Part shown: positions 1 to 6,077 of the stretch, piece by piece
How positions within the stretch are numbered: the first letter of the stretch is position 1
Layout: every line of letters starts with the position of its first letter
NCBI GenBank assembly: GCA_021817755.1
Contig: JAKAGC010000191.1
Span: forward strand, 1-7,237
Origin: Acidobacteriota bacterium
GTDB taxonomy: Bacteria; Acidobacteriota; Aminicenantia; UBA2199
Length of the DNA stretch: 7,237 nucleotides
Direction: 5' to 3'
Made by a program: the position numbers and the translations under genes
The notes under the pieces: model-generated
Database searches by the model: none
What the model was told of the DNA's origin: nothing
The model's input: the letters and a program-made list of their open reading frames with translations, nothing else

Positions 1-20
1 GTGACTATGTTGAGTAGATA

Positions 21-102
21 TGCGAAAGGGGGGACTCGAACCCCCATACCTCGCGATACAAGAACCTAAATCTTGCGCGTCTGCCAATTCCGCCACTTTC
101 GC
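21..102 (-). tRNA. tRNA-Leu, anticodon UAG
   Basis: Read on the minus strand, this 82-nt stretch folds as a complete class II tRNA. The acceptor stem pairs GCGAAAG (plus-strand 96-102) with CTTTCGC (22-28), followed by discriminator A at 21. The D arm has the GCG/CGC stem. The anticodon stem is CAAGA/TCTTG around the 7-nt loop TTTAGGT, which places anticodon TAG at plus-strand 66-68. A 13-nt variable region contains a short stem, as expected for leucine tRNAs. The T arm is GGGGG-TTCGAGT-CCCCC. The 3' CCA is not encoded: the next three transcribed bases are TAT, so CCA must be added after transcription. It should decode CUA and, by wobble, other CUN leucine codons. It is transcribed away from the thioesterase gene. 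No terminator is visible in the 20 bases left before the window edge. Confidence 0.96.
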
Positions 103-117
103 AATCGTCATGTAATG

Positions 118-146
118 AAAATATCATTAATTCGCTTCAATGTCAA
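118..146 (-). promoter_or_regulatory. Candidate promoter of the tRNA-Leu gene
   Basis: On the minus strand a perfect -35 hexamer TTGACA (plus-strand 141-146) is followed, after exactly 17 bases, by TATTTT (118-123) as the -10 element. Initiation about 7 bases further on would fall near position 111, giving a 5' leader of roughly 8-10 nt before the tRNA starts at 102. Position, orientation and spacing all suit a stable-RNA promoter. The TATTTTCA run also partly resembles the -7 box described in Bacteroides (TAnnTTTG), though the match is incomplete. Seen: the hexamers and spacing. Inferred: the function. Confidence 0.6.
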
Positions 147-223
147 GTCCAAAAATTCAGCTTTGCCTTTATCTTACATTCATCGACATTCGAACTTGCA
201 TTTCTCTAGCATTTCGGATAGAA

Positions 224-273
224 TTCAATAGATCATAATTTGGATACATATAATTTCTTTATTCAAATTGAAT
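224..273 (+). promoter_or_regulatory. Candidate promoter and palindrome before the thioesterase gene
   Basis: A TATAAT hexamer lies at 249-254, with only a weak -35 candidate TTCAAT at 224-229 (19-base spacing). Initiation would be expected near 261, where a perfect 6-1-6 inverted repeat begins: ATTCAA at 261-266, a central A, and TTGAAT at 268-273. The palindrome ends 19 bases before the ATG at 293, so it could be an operator or a small leader hairpin. In DNA this AT-rich both elements may be chance. The remainder of the 103-292 spacer holds no open frame or RNA that I recognise. Confidence 0.28.
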
Positions 274-292
274 TTACTTTTAATGGTGCAGA

Positions 293-1114
293 ATGAAACA
301 ACCTAAAACACAAGAAGAGATTTCTTTCCCCGGAGAACAACCCTCCCCAGGTTTACAGATGATGTGGACCGATGAATATCTTATCCGTTCTTATGAAGCC
401 GGTGCATACGGCACTGTTACTCTACCCGTGTTATTTCAATTTATGCAGGAGACCGCATACGTTCATGCAACACATCTTGGCTTCGGTTACCATGAACTTA
501 AGACAATCGAGCGTTTTTGGGTTCTTTCGCGTCTATTGATAAAAATTAAGCGATTTCCTATGTGGGGAGAAAAAATCCGGTTAACCACCTGGCCTTCCGG
601 TATCGAAGGATTATTCGCATACCGTGATTTCCGGTTCACCGATCAATCCGGTGATACATTCGCTGCTGCTGCCAGCTCCTGGCTTGTGCTCGATTCGGAA
701 AAACACCGCCCCCAAAGACCCGAAATGCTAAATGAGAGAATACATCTTATCCCCAATGCACGCGCTATTGATGAACGTCCATCAAAATTATCCCCCCTTG
801 CCCAACCCGAACCCAGTGAACCTTTTTGTGTCCGGTACAGCGATACCGATATTTATCATCATGTAAACAATACACGGTATATTCAGTGGATTATCGATTC
901 CTATCCCTCTGATATACATGATGCCTCCCAGGTCGATTCCTTTGAGGTCAATTTTGTCTCTGAAGCCAAACTGGGAGATATCGTATTTATCGAAACCCAA
1001 AATATCACGCAGCCCGACCTAGTGCAACAGTCTCTCCATTGTATCAGAAGACAGGAAGACAACCGGGTCATTAGCCTTGCTCGTGCTGCATGGAGAACGC
1101 GAGATGGAAAATGA
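293..1114 (+). CDS. Acyl-ACP thioesterase family protein (double hotdog)
   Basis: This 273-residue cytoplasmic protein resembles bacterial acyl-ACP thioesterases of the FatA/FatB type, which hydrolyse acyl-ACP to free fatty acid and ACP. The first hotdog half covers about residues 25-135 and includes the typical segments YEAGAYGTVTLPVLFQFMQE and WVLSRLLIKI, plus a TTWPSG turn. The second covers about 175-272 and carries the family signature YSDTDIYHHVNNTRYIQW at 182-199. Against plant enzymes the catalytic Asp and His are present as D186 and H190, and E224 (in FVSEAK) matches the conserved Glu. The Asn expected between Asp and His is Tyr188, which is unusual. The ATG at 293 has no clear Shine-Dalgarno sequence. 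M23/M24 (359/362) are alternative starts, since the conserved part begins near residue 26. The gene overlaps the next one by 11 bases, suggesting co-expression. Family call is firm; activity and chain length cannot be read. Confidence 0.88.
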   Translation: MKQPKTQEEISFPGEQPSPGLQMMWTDEYLIRSYEAGAYGTVTLPVLFQFMQETAYVHATHLGFGYHELKTIERFWVLSRLLIKIKRFPMWGEKIRLTTWPSGIEGLFAYRDFRFTDQSGDTFAAAASSWLVLDSEKHRPQRPEMLNERIHLIPNARAIDERPSKLSPLAQPEPSEPFCVRYSDTDIYHHVNNTRYIQWIIDSYPSDIHDASQVDSFEVNFVSEAKLGDIVFIETQNITQPDLVQQSLHCIRRQEDNRVISLARAAWRTRDGK

Positions 1115-2249
1115 AAAATTAAAAGTCGTTCATATTATTACTAAACTTGAACTGGGTGGCGCGCAAATTAATACCGTCTATACCTACGACCACCTCGATA
1201 GAAATCGTTTCGAACCTTATCTTATAAGCGGTCCCGGTGGGATTATGAATGAGAAAGTAAACGATAAAGACCATTTCATTATTCTCGATAACCTTACCCG
1301 TCCTATTCATCCCATAAAAGACCTGCTCACTTATTTTAAACTCATCCGGATTTTAAAGAAAATCAAACCCCACATTGTTCATACGCACTCTTCAAAAGCC
1401 GGTATCATTGGTAGACTTGCTGCCCGAAGAGCCAAGGTCCCTGCAATTATCCATTCCGTACACGGATTTTCTTTTTCTCCCTTTCAGTCATTTTTAAAGC
1501 GGACTTTTTTTACTACTGCTGAAAGATGCGCATCCCGGGCTACTCATCATTTTATATTTGTGTCCAGGGAAGATATTGAAACCGCTCGTGTTCATGGATT
1601 GATCCGGCAGGATTATTCTTTAATTCGCAGCGGATTTCCTATTCGCGATTTTATTCAAATATCTCCTCAAACATCCGAACTCCGTAAAAAATACAATATC
1701 CGAGATGATCAATTCGTCTGTGGAATTATTGCCCCATTTAAACCACAGAAAGGCCTATTCCACCTCGCAGAGATTGCTCACCGTGTATTGAATTCTCCCA
1801 AAAGAAAGAAAGATATCGTGTTTTTTATTGCCGGTGATGGACAACTCCGGGAGGAATTTGAAAATGAATTGAAAACAAAAGGCATTTTTGAAAATTTCCG
1901 CTTACCCGGATTCATCTTCGATATGCCATCTGTTATAGATCTGTTCGATCTTGGAGTATCCACTGCCTTGTGGGAAGGTTTACCCCAGAGTCTCGTACAG
2001 CTCCGGTTAAAAAAGAAAGCCGTTGTTGCCAGTGATATAACCGGGAATCGTGAAGTGATTTCCAATGGGAATAATGGTTATCTTGTTGATGTCTTCGATT
2101 ATGACCGATTTGCACAAGCAGTACTCGAACTGGTTCATGATGATTCCAACAGAGTAAAAATGGCTGCCTATAACGATGATTTCTCCCAATGGGATGCTGA
2201 TTATATGGTAAAGCGACAGGAAGAACTCTATCGTAAACTCCTCGATTGA
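1104..2249 (+). CDS. Glycosyltransferase family 4 (GT-B fold)
   Basis: This 381-residue protein should transfer a sugar from a nucleotide donor to an unknown acceptor, probably in polysaccharide or glycolipid synthesis on the cytoplasmic side. The N-terminal Rossmann half has the GGAQ loop (residues 18-21), HTHSSKAG (93-100) and HSVHGFSF (117-124). The C-terminal half has the linker APFKPQKG (210-217), with K216 at the usual phosphate-binding lysine, then AGDG (243-246) and LPGF (267-270). The donor-binding motif EGLPQSLVQ (291-299) has Glu first, but Gln299 replaces the second Glu of EX7E. DITGNREVI follows at 311-319. No membrane segment or signal peptide is seen. I chose the ATG at 1104: a GGAGA Shine-Dalgarno sequence sits 7 bases upstream (1092-1096) and the protein opens directly into its first beta strand. 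An in-frame TTG at 1077 is less likely. The overlap with the thioesterase stop codon suggests translational coupling. Donor and acceptor are unknown. Confidence 0.9.
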   Translation: MENEKLKVVHIITKLELGGAQINTVYTYDHLDRNRFEPYLISGPGGIMNEKVNDKDHFIILDNLTRPIHPIKDLLTYFKLIRILKKIKPHIVHTHSSKAGIIGRLAARRAKVPAIIHSVHGFSFSPFQSFLKRTFFTTAERCASRATHHFIFVSREDIETARVHGLIRQDYSLIRSGFPIRDFIQISPQTSELRKKYNIRDDQFVCGIIAPFKPQKGLFHLAEIAHRVLNSPKRKKDIVFFIAGDGQLREEFENELKTKGIFENFRLPGFIFDMPSVIDLFDLGVSTALWEGLPQSLVQLRLKKKAVVASDITGNREVISNGNNGYLVDVFDYDRFAQAVLELVHDDSNRVKMAAYNDDFSQWDADYMVKRQEELYRKLLD

Positions 2250-2409
2250 GTTGATTTTTATTCCAATTACCTGTTTTTTTGCCTTTTTGTTTATTGAAAA
2301 TTTGCCCTCTTCAATCATATATAATCTTATTAAAAGAAATACTCAAATAAAAAAAATCAAACCTATTAATTTTAGTTGCACTCCAATTTAAAATAGTCTA
2401 TAATGGAAG
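2250..2409. other. AT-rich spacer without a gene
   Basis: This 160-base spacer has long T and A runs and no ATG before 2403, so it does not encode a small leader peptide for the exporter that follows. T-rich stretches at 2254-2260 and 2273-2289 follow the glycosyltransferase stop, but I find no GC-rich hairpin ahead of them, so I do not call an intrinsic terminator. The right end carries the promoter-like elements listed separately. Confidence 0.7.
2376..2404 (+). promoter_or_regulatory. Candidate promoter running into the exporter start codon
   Basis: TTGCAC at 2376-2381 is followed, after exactly 17 bases, by TATAAT at 2399-2404, a near-ideal sigma70 layout. A start site 6-7 bases downstream would fall at about 2410-2411, on the ATG of the ABC gene (2410), which would make the mRNA leaderless or nearly so. 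The GGAAG at 2405-2409 abuts the ATG and is too close to act as a Shine-Dalgarno sequence. If the host uses the Bacteroides-type -7 box (TAnnTTTG), this match is weaker. AT-rich DNA makes a chance hit possible. Confidence 0.42.
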
Positions 2410-4599
2410 ATGCGAAGTTTTCCATTTGTAAAACAATTAGACTCGATGGACTGCGGTCCTACGTCCTTGTGTATGATTGCCAAATATTACGGCAAAACAT
2501 ATTCTCAGCAAACACTACGGGAAAGATGTTACATTACCCGGGAAGGCGTGTCGATGCTCGGCACCAGCGATGCCGCCGAATCTATCGGAATGCGTACCAT
2601 GGGAGTGCGCATCAGCTTCGATAAACTTGCTGAAGAAGCCCCCCTTCCTTGTATTGCTCATTGGAGACAGAATCACTTCATTGTTGTTTATAAAATAAAG
2701 AACAACTTCGTTTATGTTTCCGATCCAGCACATGGTCTGGTTAAATATACACGCGAAGAATTCCTTGCAGGATGGGCCAGCACTAAAAAAGGCGGAGAAG
2801 ATCAGGGATTGTGTTTACTCCTCGAACCCACTCCCGATTTCTACAAAGCAGATGATGAAAGCATTAATAAGTCCAGCTTTGCATTTTTATTCTCTTATCT
2901 CCGTCCCTATAAAACTTTCCTCGTACAACTTCTTATCGGTATGCTGGTTGGCAGTTTGCTCCAATTGGTTTTCCCTTTCTTAACCCAGTCCATTGTCGAT
3001 TACGGTATTAATAATAAGGATATTCCTTTTATTACACTTGTTCTGGTCGCCCAACTCGCTTTATTTATGGGCCGTACCTCAGTTGAACTCATACGAAGCT
3101 GGATACTTCTCCATATCAGTACTCGAATCAATATATCGCTAATATCCGACTTTCTCATAAAACTCATGAAACTTCCCATCGGCTTTTTCGATACCAAGAT
3201 GATCGGCGATATTATGCAGAGAATCGGAGATCATACCCGTATTGAAAACTTCCTCACCACTTCCACACTGAATATACTTTTTTCGTTTATCAACCTCATC
3301 ATTTTCGGTATCGTACTCGCACTTTACGATATGCGAATCTTTAGTATTTTCGTAGTCGGAAGTATTTTATATATTGTCTGGATTTATATTTTCATGAAGA
3401 AACGTCGTGAACTCGATTTTAAACGGTTCGCCCAACTCTCTGAAAACCAGAGCAGCTTATTCCAGATCATCCTTGGTATGCAGGAAATCAAATTGAATAA
3501 CTGCGAAAAACAGAAACGCTGGGAATGGGAACGCATCCAGGCCCGGTTGTTCCGTGTTAATATTAAAAGTTTGGCGTTGAATCAATACCAACAGATGGGT
3601 TCTATTTTTATCAACCAGGCCAAGAACATCTTTATCAGTTTCTATGCTGCCAAAGGCGTTATCGACGGCAGTATGACCCTCGGTATGATGCTTGCCGTTC
3701 AATACATCATCGGGCAGTTAAACAGTCCTATCGAACAATTAATCGGTTTCATGCAAACCACCCAGGATGCCAAAATCAGTCTTGAACGTCTTGGAGAAAT
3801 TCATAAACGGAAAGATGAAGAATCAGTGGAAGATGAAAAAGTAACCATTCTTCCCGAGAACAAAAGTCTTACTATTTCCGGGCTTAACTTCCAGTACGAG
3901 GGTCCGCATTCCGAAAGCGTATTAAAAGAAGTCGATCTCGTTATTCCTCAGAGTAAAGTAACTGCCATTGTCGGTATGAGTGGAAGCGGTAAAACCACTC
4001 TTGTAAAATTACTTCTCGGATTCTATCCACCCTCTAAAGGAGAGATACGCGTCGGCGATATCGATTTGCGAAATGTCAGCAGCCGGTTATGGCGTCAAAA
4101 AATCGGTGTTGTTATGCAAGACGGTTATATATTTTCTGATACCATCGCCAAGAACATATCCGTTCGCAATGAAATTATCGATAAAAAGCGACTTGTCGAA
4201 GCCGCTCGAATTGCCAATGTGCAGGAATTTGTCGATTCACTGCCCCTTGGATTCAATACCAAAATCGGCCAGGAAGGTCACGGTTTAAGTCAAGGGCAGA
4301 AACAGCGTATCCTTATCGCTCGTGCCGCTTATTCCAATCCTGATTTCCTCTTCTTCGACGAAGCCACGAACGCTCTCGATGCAAACAATGAACGCGCCAT
4401 TATGGAAAATCTCGATGAATTCTTCAAAGGCCGTACCGTTGTTGTTGTTGCCCATCGGCTCAGTACTGTTAAAAATGCCGATCAAATTGTTGTTCTCGAT
4501 AAAGGTAAAATCGTCGAAAGAGGTACTCACCAGGAACTCACAGATTTACGCGGTGCATATTATAACCTCGTTAAAAATCAACTTGAATTGGGGAAATAA
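2410..4599 (+). CDS. C39 peptidase-containing ABC exporter
   Basis: This 729-residue inner-membrane protein combines a leader peptidase, a membrane domain and an ATPase, the plan of bacteriocin/peptide exporters that cut behind a Gly-Gly-type leader and export the mature peptide. The C39 domain (about 1-145) has Q9 and catalytic C15 in QLDSMDCGPT, H89 in WRQNHF, and D105 in SDPAHG, so the catalytic residues are intact. The membrane domain (about 160-450) has around six hydrophobic spans. The ATPase domain (about 487-725) has aromatic Y496, Walker A GMSGSGKT (522-529), Q-loop Q570, signature LSQGQ (626-630), Walker B LFFDE (647-651) with catalytic E651, D-loop NALD (654-657) and H682. Length is typical. 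The ATG at 2410 is the only sensible start, because the QLD/Cys motif follows at once. Its stop codon touches the next gene's ATG. No precursor peptide or modifying enzyme is visible nearby, so the substrate is unknown. Confidence 0.95.
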   Translation: MRSFPFVKQLDSMDCGPTSLCMIAKYYGKTYSQQTLRERCYITREGVSMLGTSDAAESIGMRTMGVRISFDKLAEEAPLPCIAHWRQNHFIVVYKIKNNFVYVSDPAHGLVKYTREEFLAGWASTKKGGEDQGLCLLLEPTPDFYKADDESINKSSFAFLFSYLRPYKTFLVQLLIGMLVGSLLQLVFPFLTQSIVDYGINNKDIPFITLVLVAQLALFMGRTSVELIRSWILLHISTRINISLISDFLIKLMKLPIGFFDTKMIGDIMQRIGDHTRIENFLTTSTLNILFSFINLIIFGIVLALYDMRIFSIFVVGSILYIVWIYIFMKKRRELDFKRFAQLSENQSSLFQIILGMQEIKLNNCEKQKRWEWERIQARLFRVNIKSLALNQYQQMGSIFINQAKNIFISFYAAKGVIDGSMTLGMMLAVQYIIGQLNSPIEQLIGFMQTTQDAKISLERLGEIHKRKDEESVEDEKVTILPENKSLTISGLNFQYEGPHSESVLKEVDLVIPQSKVTAIVGMSGSGKTTLVKLLLGFYPPSKGEIRVGDIDLRNVSSRLWRQKIGVVMQDGYIFSDTIAKNISVRNEIIDKKRLVEAARIANVQEFVDSLPLGFNTKIGQEGHGLSQGQKQRILIARAAYSNPDFLFFDEATNALDANNERAIMENLDEFFKGRTVVVVAHRLSTVKNADQIVVLDKGKIVERGTHQELTDLRGAYYNLVKNQLELGK

Positions 4600-6024
4600 A
4601 TGCCTGAAAAGATGCCCGATAAAATAGAAATTAAAATTAATGTAAGAAATGATTCCCAAACAGAAGAACAACCTGGGAAAGATGTTACTATCGATGAAAT
4701 AAAAAAAAGCGATAAAATTACCGATATTACCCAACAACTTCAGGAAGTTGAAATACGTAGCGATGAAGTCCAGGAAATTATGGGATTTATACCTCATTGG
4801 ATAATCCGATGGGGAATTACCGTTATTTTTATCGTTGTCGTAGTCATGCTCATCGGCAGTTGGTTCTTCAAATATCCAGATATCATAACCGCTTCCGTTT
4901 CATTAACCACCAAGAATCCTCCTGCTGTACTTGTTGCCCACACCACTGGAAAAATTGAAGCTCTTTTCATAACCGATAAACAAATTGTCAACCCCGGAGA
5001 TAATATTGCTATTATTGAAAATGCCACTAATTATAGACATTTATTTGATTTAAAGGAAAAACTCGATGCAATAAAACCCTTTTTAGTAAACTTCGAACCC
5101 GTTCCCTCCATTCAGTTTTCTGCCAGTTATTCACTCGGACAACTTCAAACTCCTTACGCTTCATTTGTAGGAAGTTACGACGATTATCTCCATTTCCTCG
5201 AACTCGATACCAATCATAGAAAAATAGAATCCATTAGAAATCAGATACTCAGCTATAAAACTCTTTTTGAACAGGCAAAACGTCAGGCTGCAATTCAAGA
5301 AGAGGAACTCAAACTCAGTAAACAAAGCTTTGAACGCTCCGAATCTCTTTTAAAAGACGGTATTATTTCTCGAACCGATTTCGAATCTGCAAAGAGCATG
5401 TATCTTCAAAAACAATTCAGTTATGAAGGTGCAAAAACCGCTTTATCCAATTCCAGTTTACAAATTGCACAGCTCGAACAATCCATTATGGAATTACAAC
5501 TCTCATTCAGCGGTGAAAAGAAACGCCTTCAACTTGCATTAAGCCAGGCATACGAAACTCTTACAGGACAAATCTCACAATGGGAACAATCCTATCTTTT
5601 AAAAACCCCTATCCGTGGAACCGTTACATTTACGAAATATTGGAGCATCAATCAAAATGTCAATGTTGGTGACCGAGTGGTAACAGTCATTCCTGAAAAA
5701 GGCGGCGAAATCATCGGAAAACTGGTACTCCCCATCGAAGGATCCGGAAAAGTTAAAATCGGACAACGTGTTAATATGAAATTTACCAACTATCCTTTTA
5801 TGGATTACGGCATTGTATCCGGCCATATCGTTTCCCGTTCACTTGTAGCTTCGGACAACTTCTTTTTACTCGAAATTCACCTCGATAACGGACTTGTCAC
5901 CAGCTATAATAAGAAACTTGAATTCTCCCAGGAAATGCAAGGATCCGCGGAAATCGTTACAGAAGATATCCGGTTACTCGAACGCTTCTTCAAACCCATT
6001 AAGAATATGCTCGATAAAATGTAA
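4600..6024 (+). CDS. HlyD-family periplasmic adaptor of the exporter
   Basis: This 474-residue protein is the membrane-fusion subunit that would link the ABC exporter to an outer-membrane TolC-like channel. Residues 1-70 are charged and cytoplasmic. One transmembrane helix spans about 71-90, followed by FKYPDII. A first half lipoyl-like segment (about 105-141) contains TTGKIEAL and the turn NPGDNIAIIE. A long, mostly helical stretch with coiled-coil character (about 200-330) follows, and then the second lipoyl half, KTPIRGTVTF (335-344) with NVGDRVVTVIPE (355-366). The beta-barrel part follows, and the C-terminus ends in RLLERFF. The order in-TM-lipoyl-coil-lipoyl-barrel is that of HlyD/secretion adaptors. 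The ATG directly follows the ABC gene's TAA, with GGGGA about 6 bases upstream, so the two genes are almost certainly one operon with coupled translation. The first 50 residues, before EIRSDEVQEI, look longer than in relatives I remember. No outer-membrane partner is in the window. Confidence 0.93.
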   Translation: MPEKMPDKIEIKINVRNDSQTEEQPGKDVTIDEIKKSDKITDITQQLQEVEIRSDEVQEIMGFIPHWIIRWGITVIFIVVVVMLIGSWFFKYPDIITASVSLTTKNPPAVLVAHTTGKIEALFITDKQIVNPGDNIAIIENATNYRHLFDLKEKLDAIKPFLVNFEPVPSIQFSASYSLGQLQTPYASFVGSYDDYLHFLELDTNHRKIESIRNQILSYKTLFEQAKRQAAIQEEELKLSKQSFERSESLLKDGIISRTDFESAKSMYLQKQFSYEGAKTALSNSSLQIAQLEQSIMELQLSFSGEKKRLQLALSQAYETLTGQISQWEQSYLLKTPIRGTVTFTKYWSINQNVNVGDRVVTVIPEKGGEIIGKLVLPIEGSGKVKIGQRVNMKFTNYPFMDYGIVSGHIVSRSLVASDNFFLLEIHLDNGLVTSYNKKLEFSQEMQGSAEIVTEDIRLLERFFKPIKNMLDKM

Positions 6025-6077
6025 ACTTCTTGATTTACTTTGTTTTCTTGAATATATTACTTGTATAATTAACTTAA
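6025..6077. terminator. Convergent spacer with weak hairpins, possible bidirectional terminator
   Basis: Only 53 bases separate the ends of the convergent adaptor and RmlB genes, so transcription must stop around here. I see a weak hairpin beginning inside the adaptor stop codon, GTAAA (6021-6025) paired with TTTAC (6034-6038) over an 8-base loop, followed by the T-rich run TTTGTTTT. A second, all-AT inverted repeat, TAATTAA-C-TTAATTA (6066-6080), overlaps the RmlB stop codon. Neither is GC-rich enough to be a convincing intrinsic terminator. The location is the main argument. Confidence 0.25.

Noticed and set aside
359..367. Internal ATG-ATG (M23/M24) as the thioesterase start
   Set aside because: Possible, since the conserved domain begins just after, but no Shine-Dalgarno sequence precedes it and it offers no advantage over the ATG at 293, so the longer form was kept.
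1077..1103. TTG start for the glycosyltransferase, adding 9 residues
   Set aside because: The ATG at 1104 has a well-spaced GGAGA site and the protein then begins directly at its first beta strand. The extra residues lie fully inside the thioesterase gene.
2007..2318. Minus-strand frame spanning the spacer and the glycosyltransferase 3' end, considered as a small gene
   Set aside because: The translation is low in complexity, mostly antisense to the conserved glycosyltransferase C-terminus, and has no recognisable motif or ribosome site.
2250..2409. Spacer checked for a precursor peptide with a double-glycine leader
   Set aside because: There is no start codon with an open frame on the plus strand in this spacer, and stop codons are frequent.
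2403..2624. Overlapping plus-strand open frame of 73 codons starting at an ATG 7 bases before the exporter start
   Set aside because: It is in a different frame over the strongly conserved C39 domain, its translation resembles no family, and it is explained as a shadow of the exporter gene.
4285..4299. LSQGQ in place of LSGGQ in the ABC signature
   Set aside because: LSQGQ is a common form in peptide exporters of this class, and all other ATPase residues are intact, so it is not a sign of inactivity.
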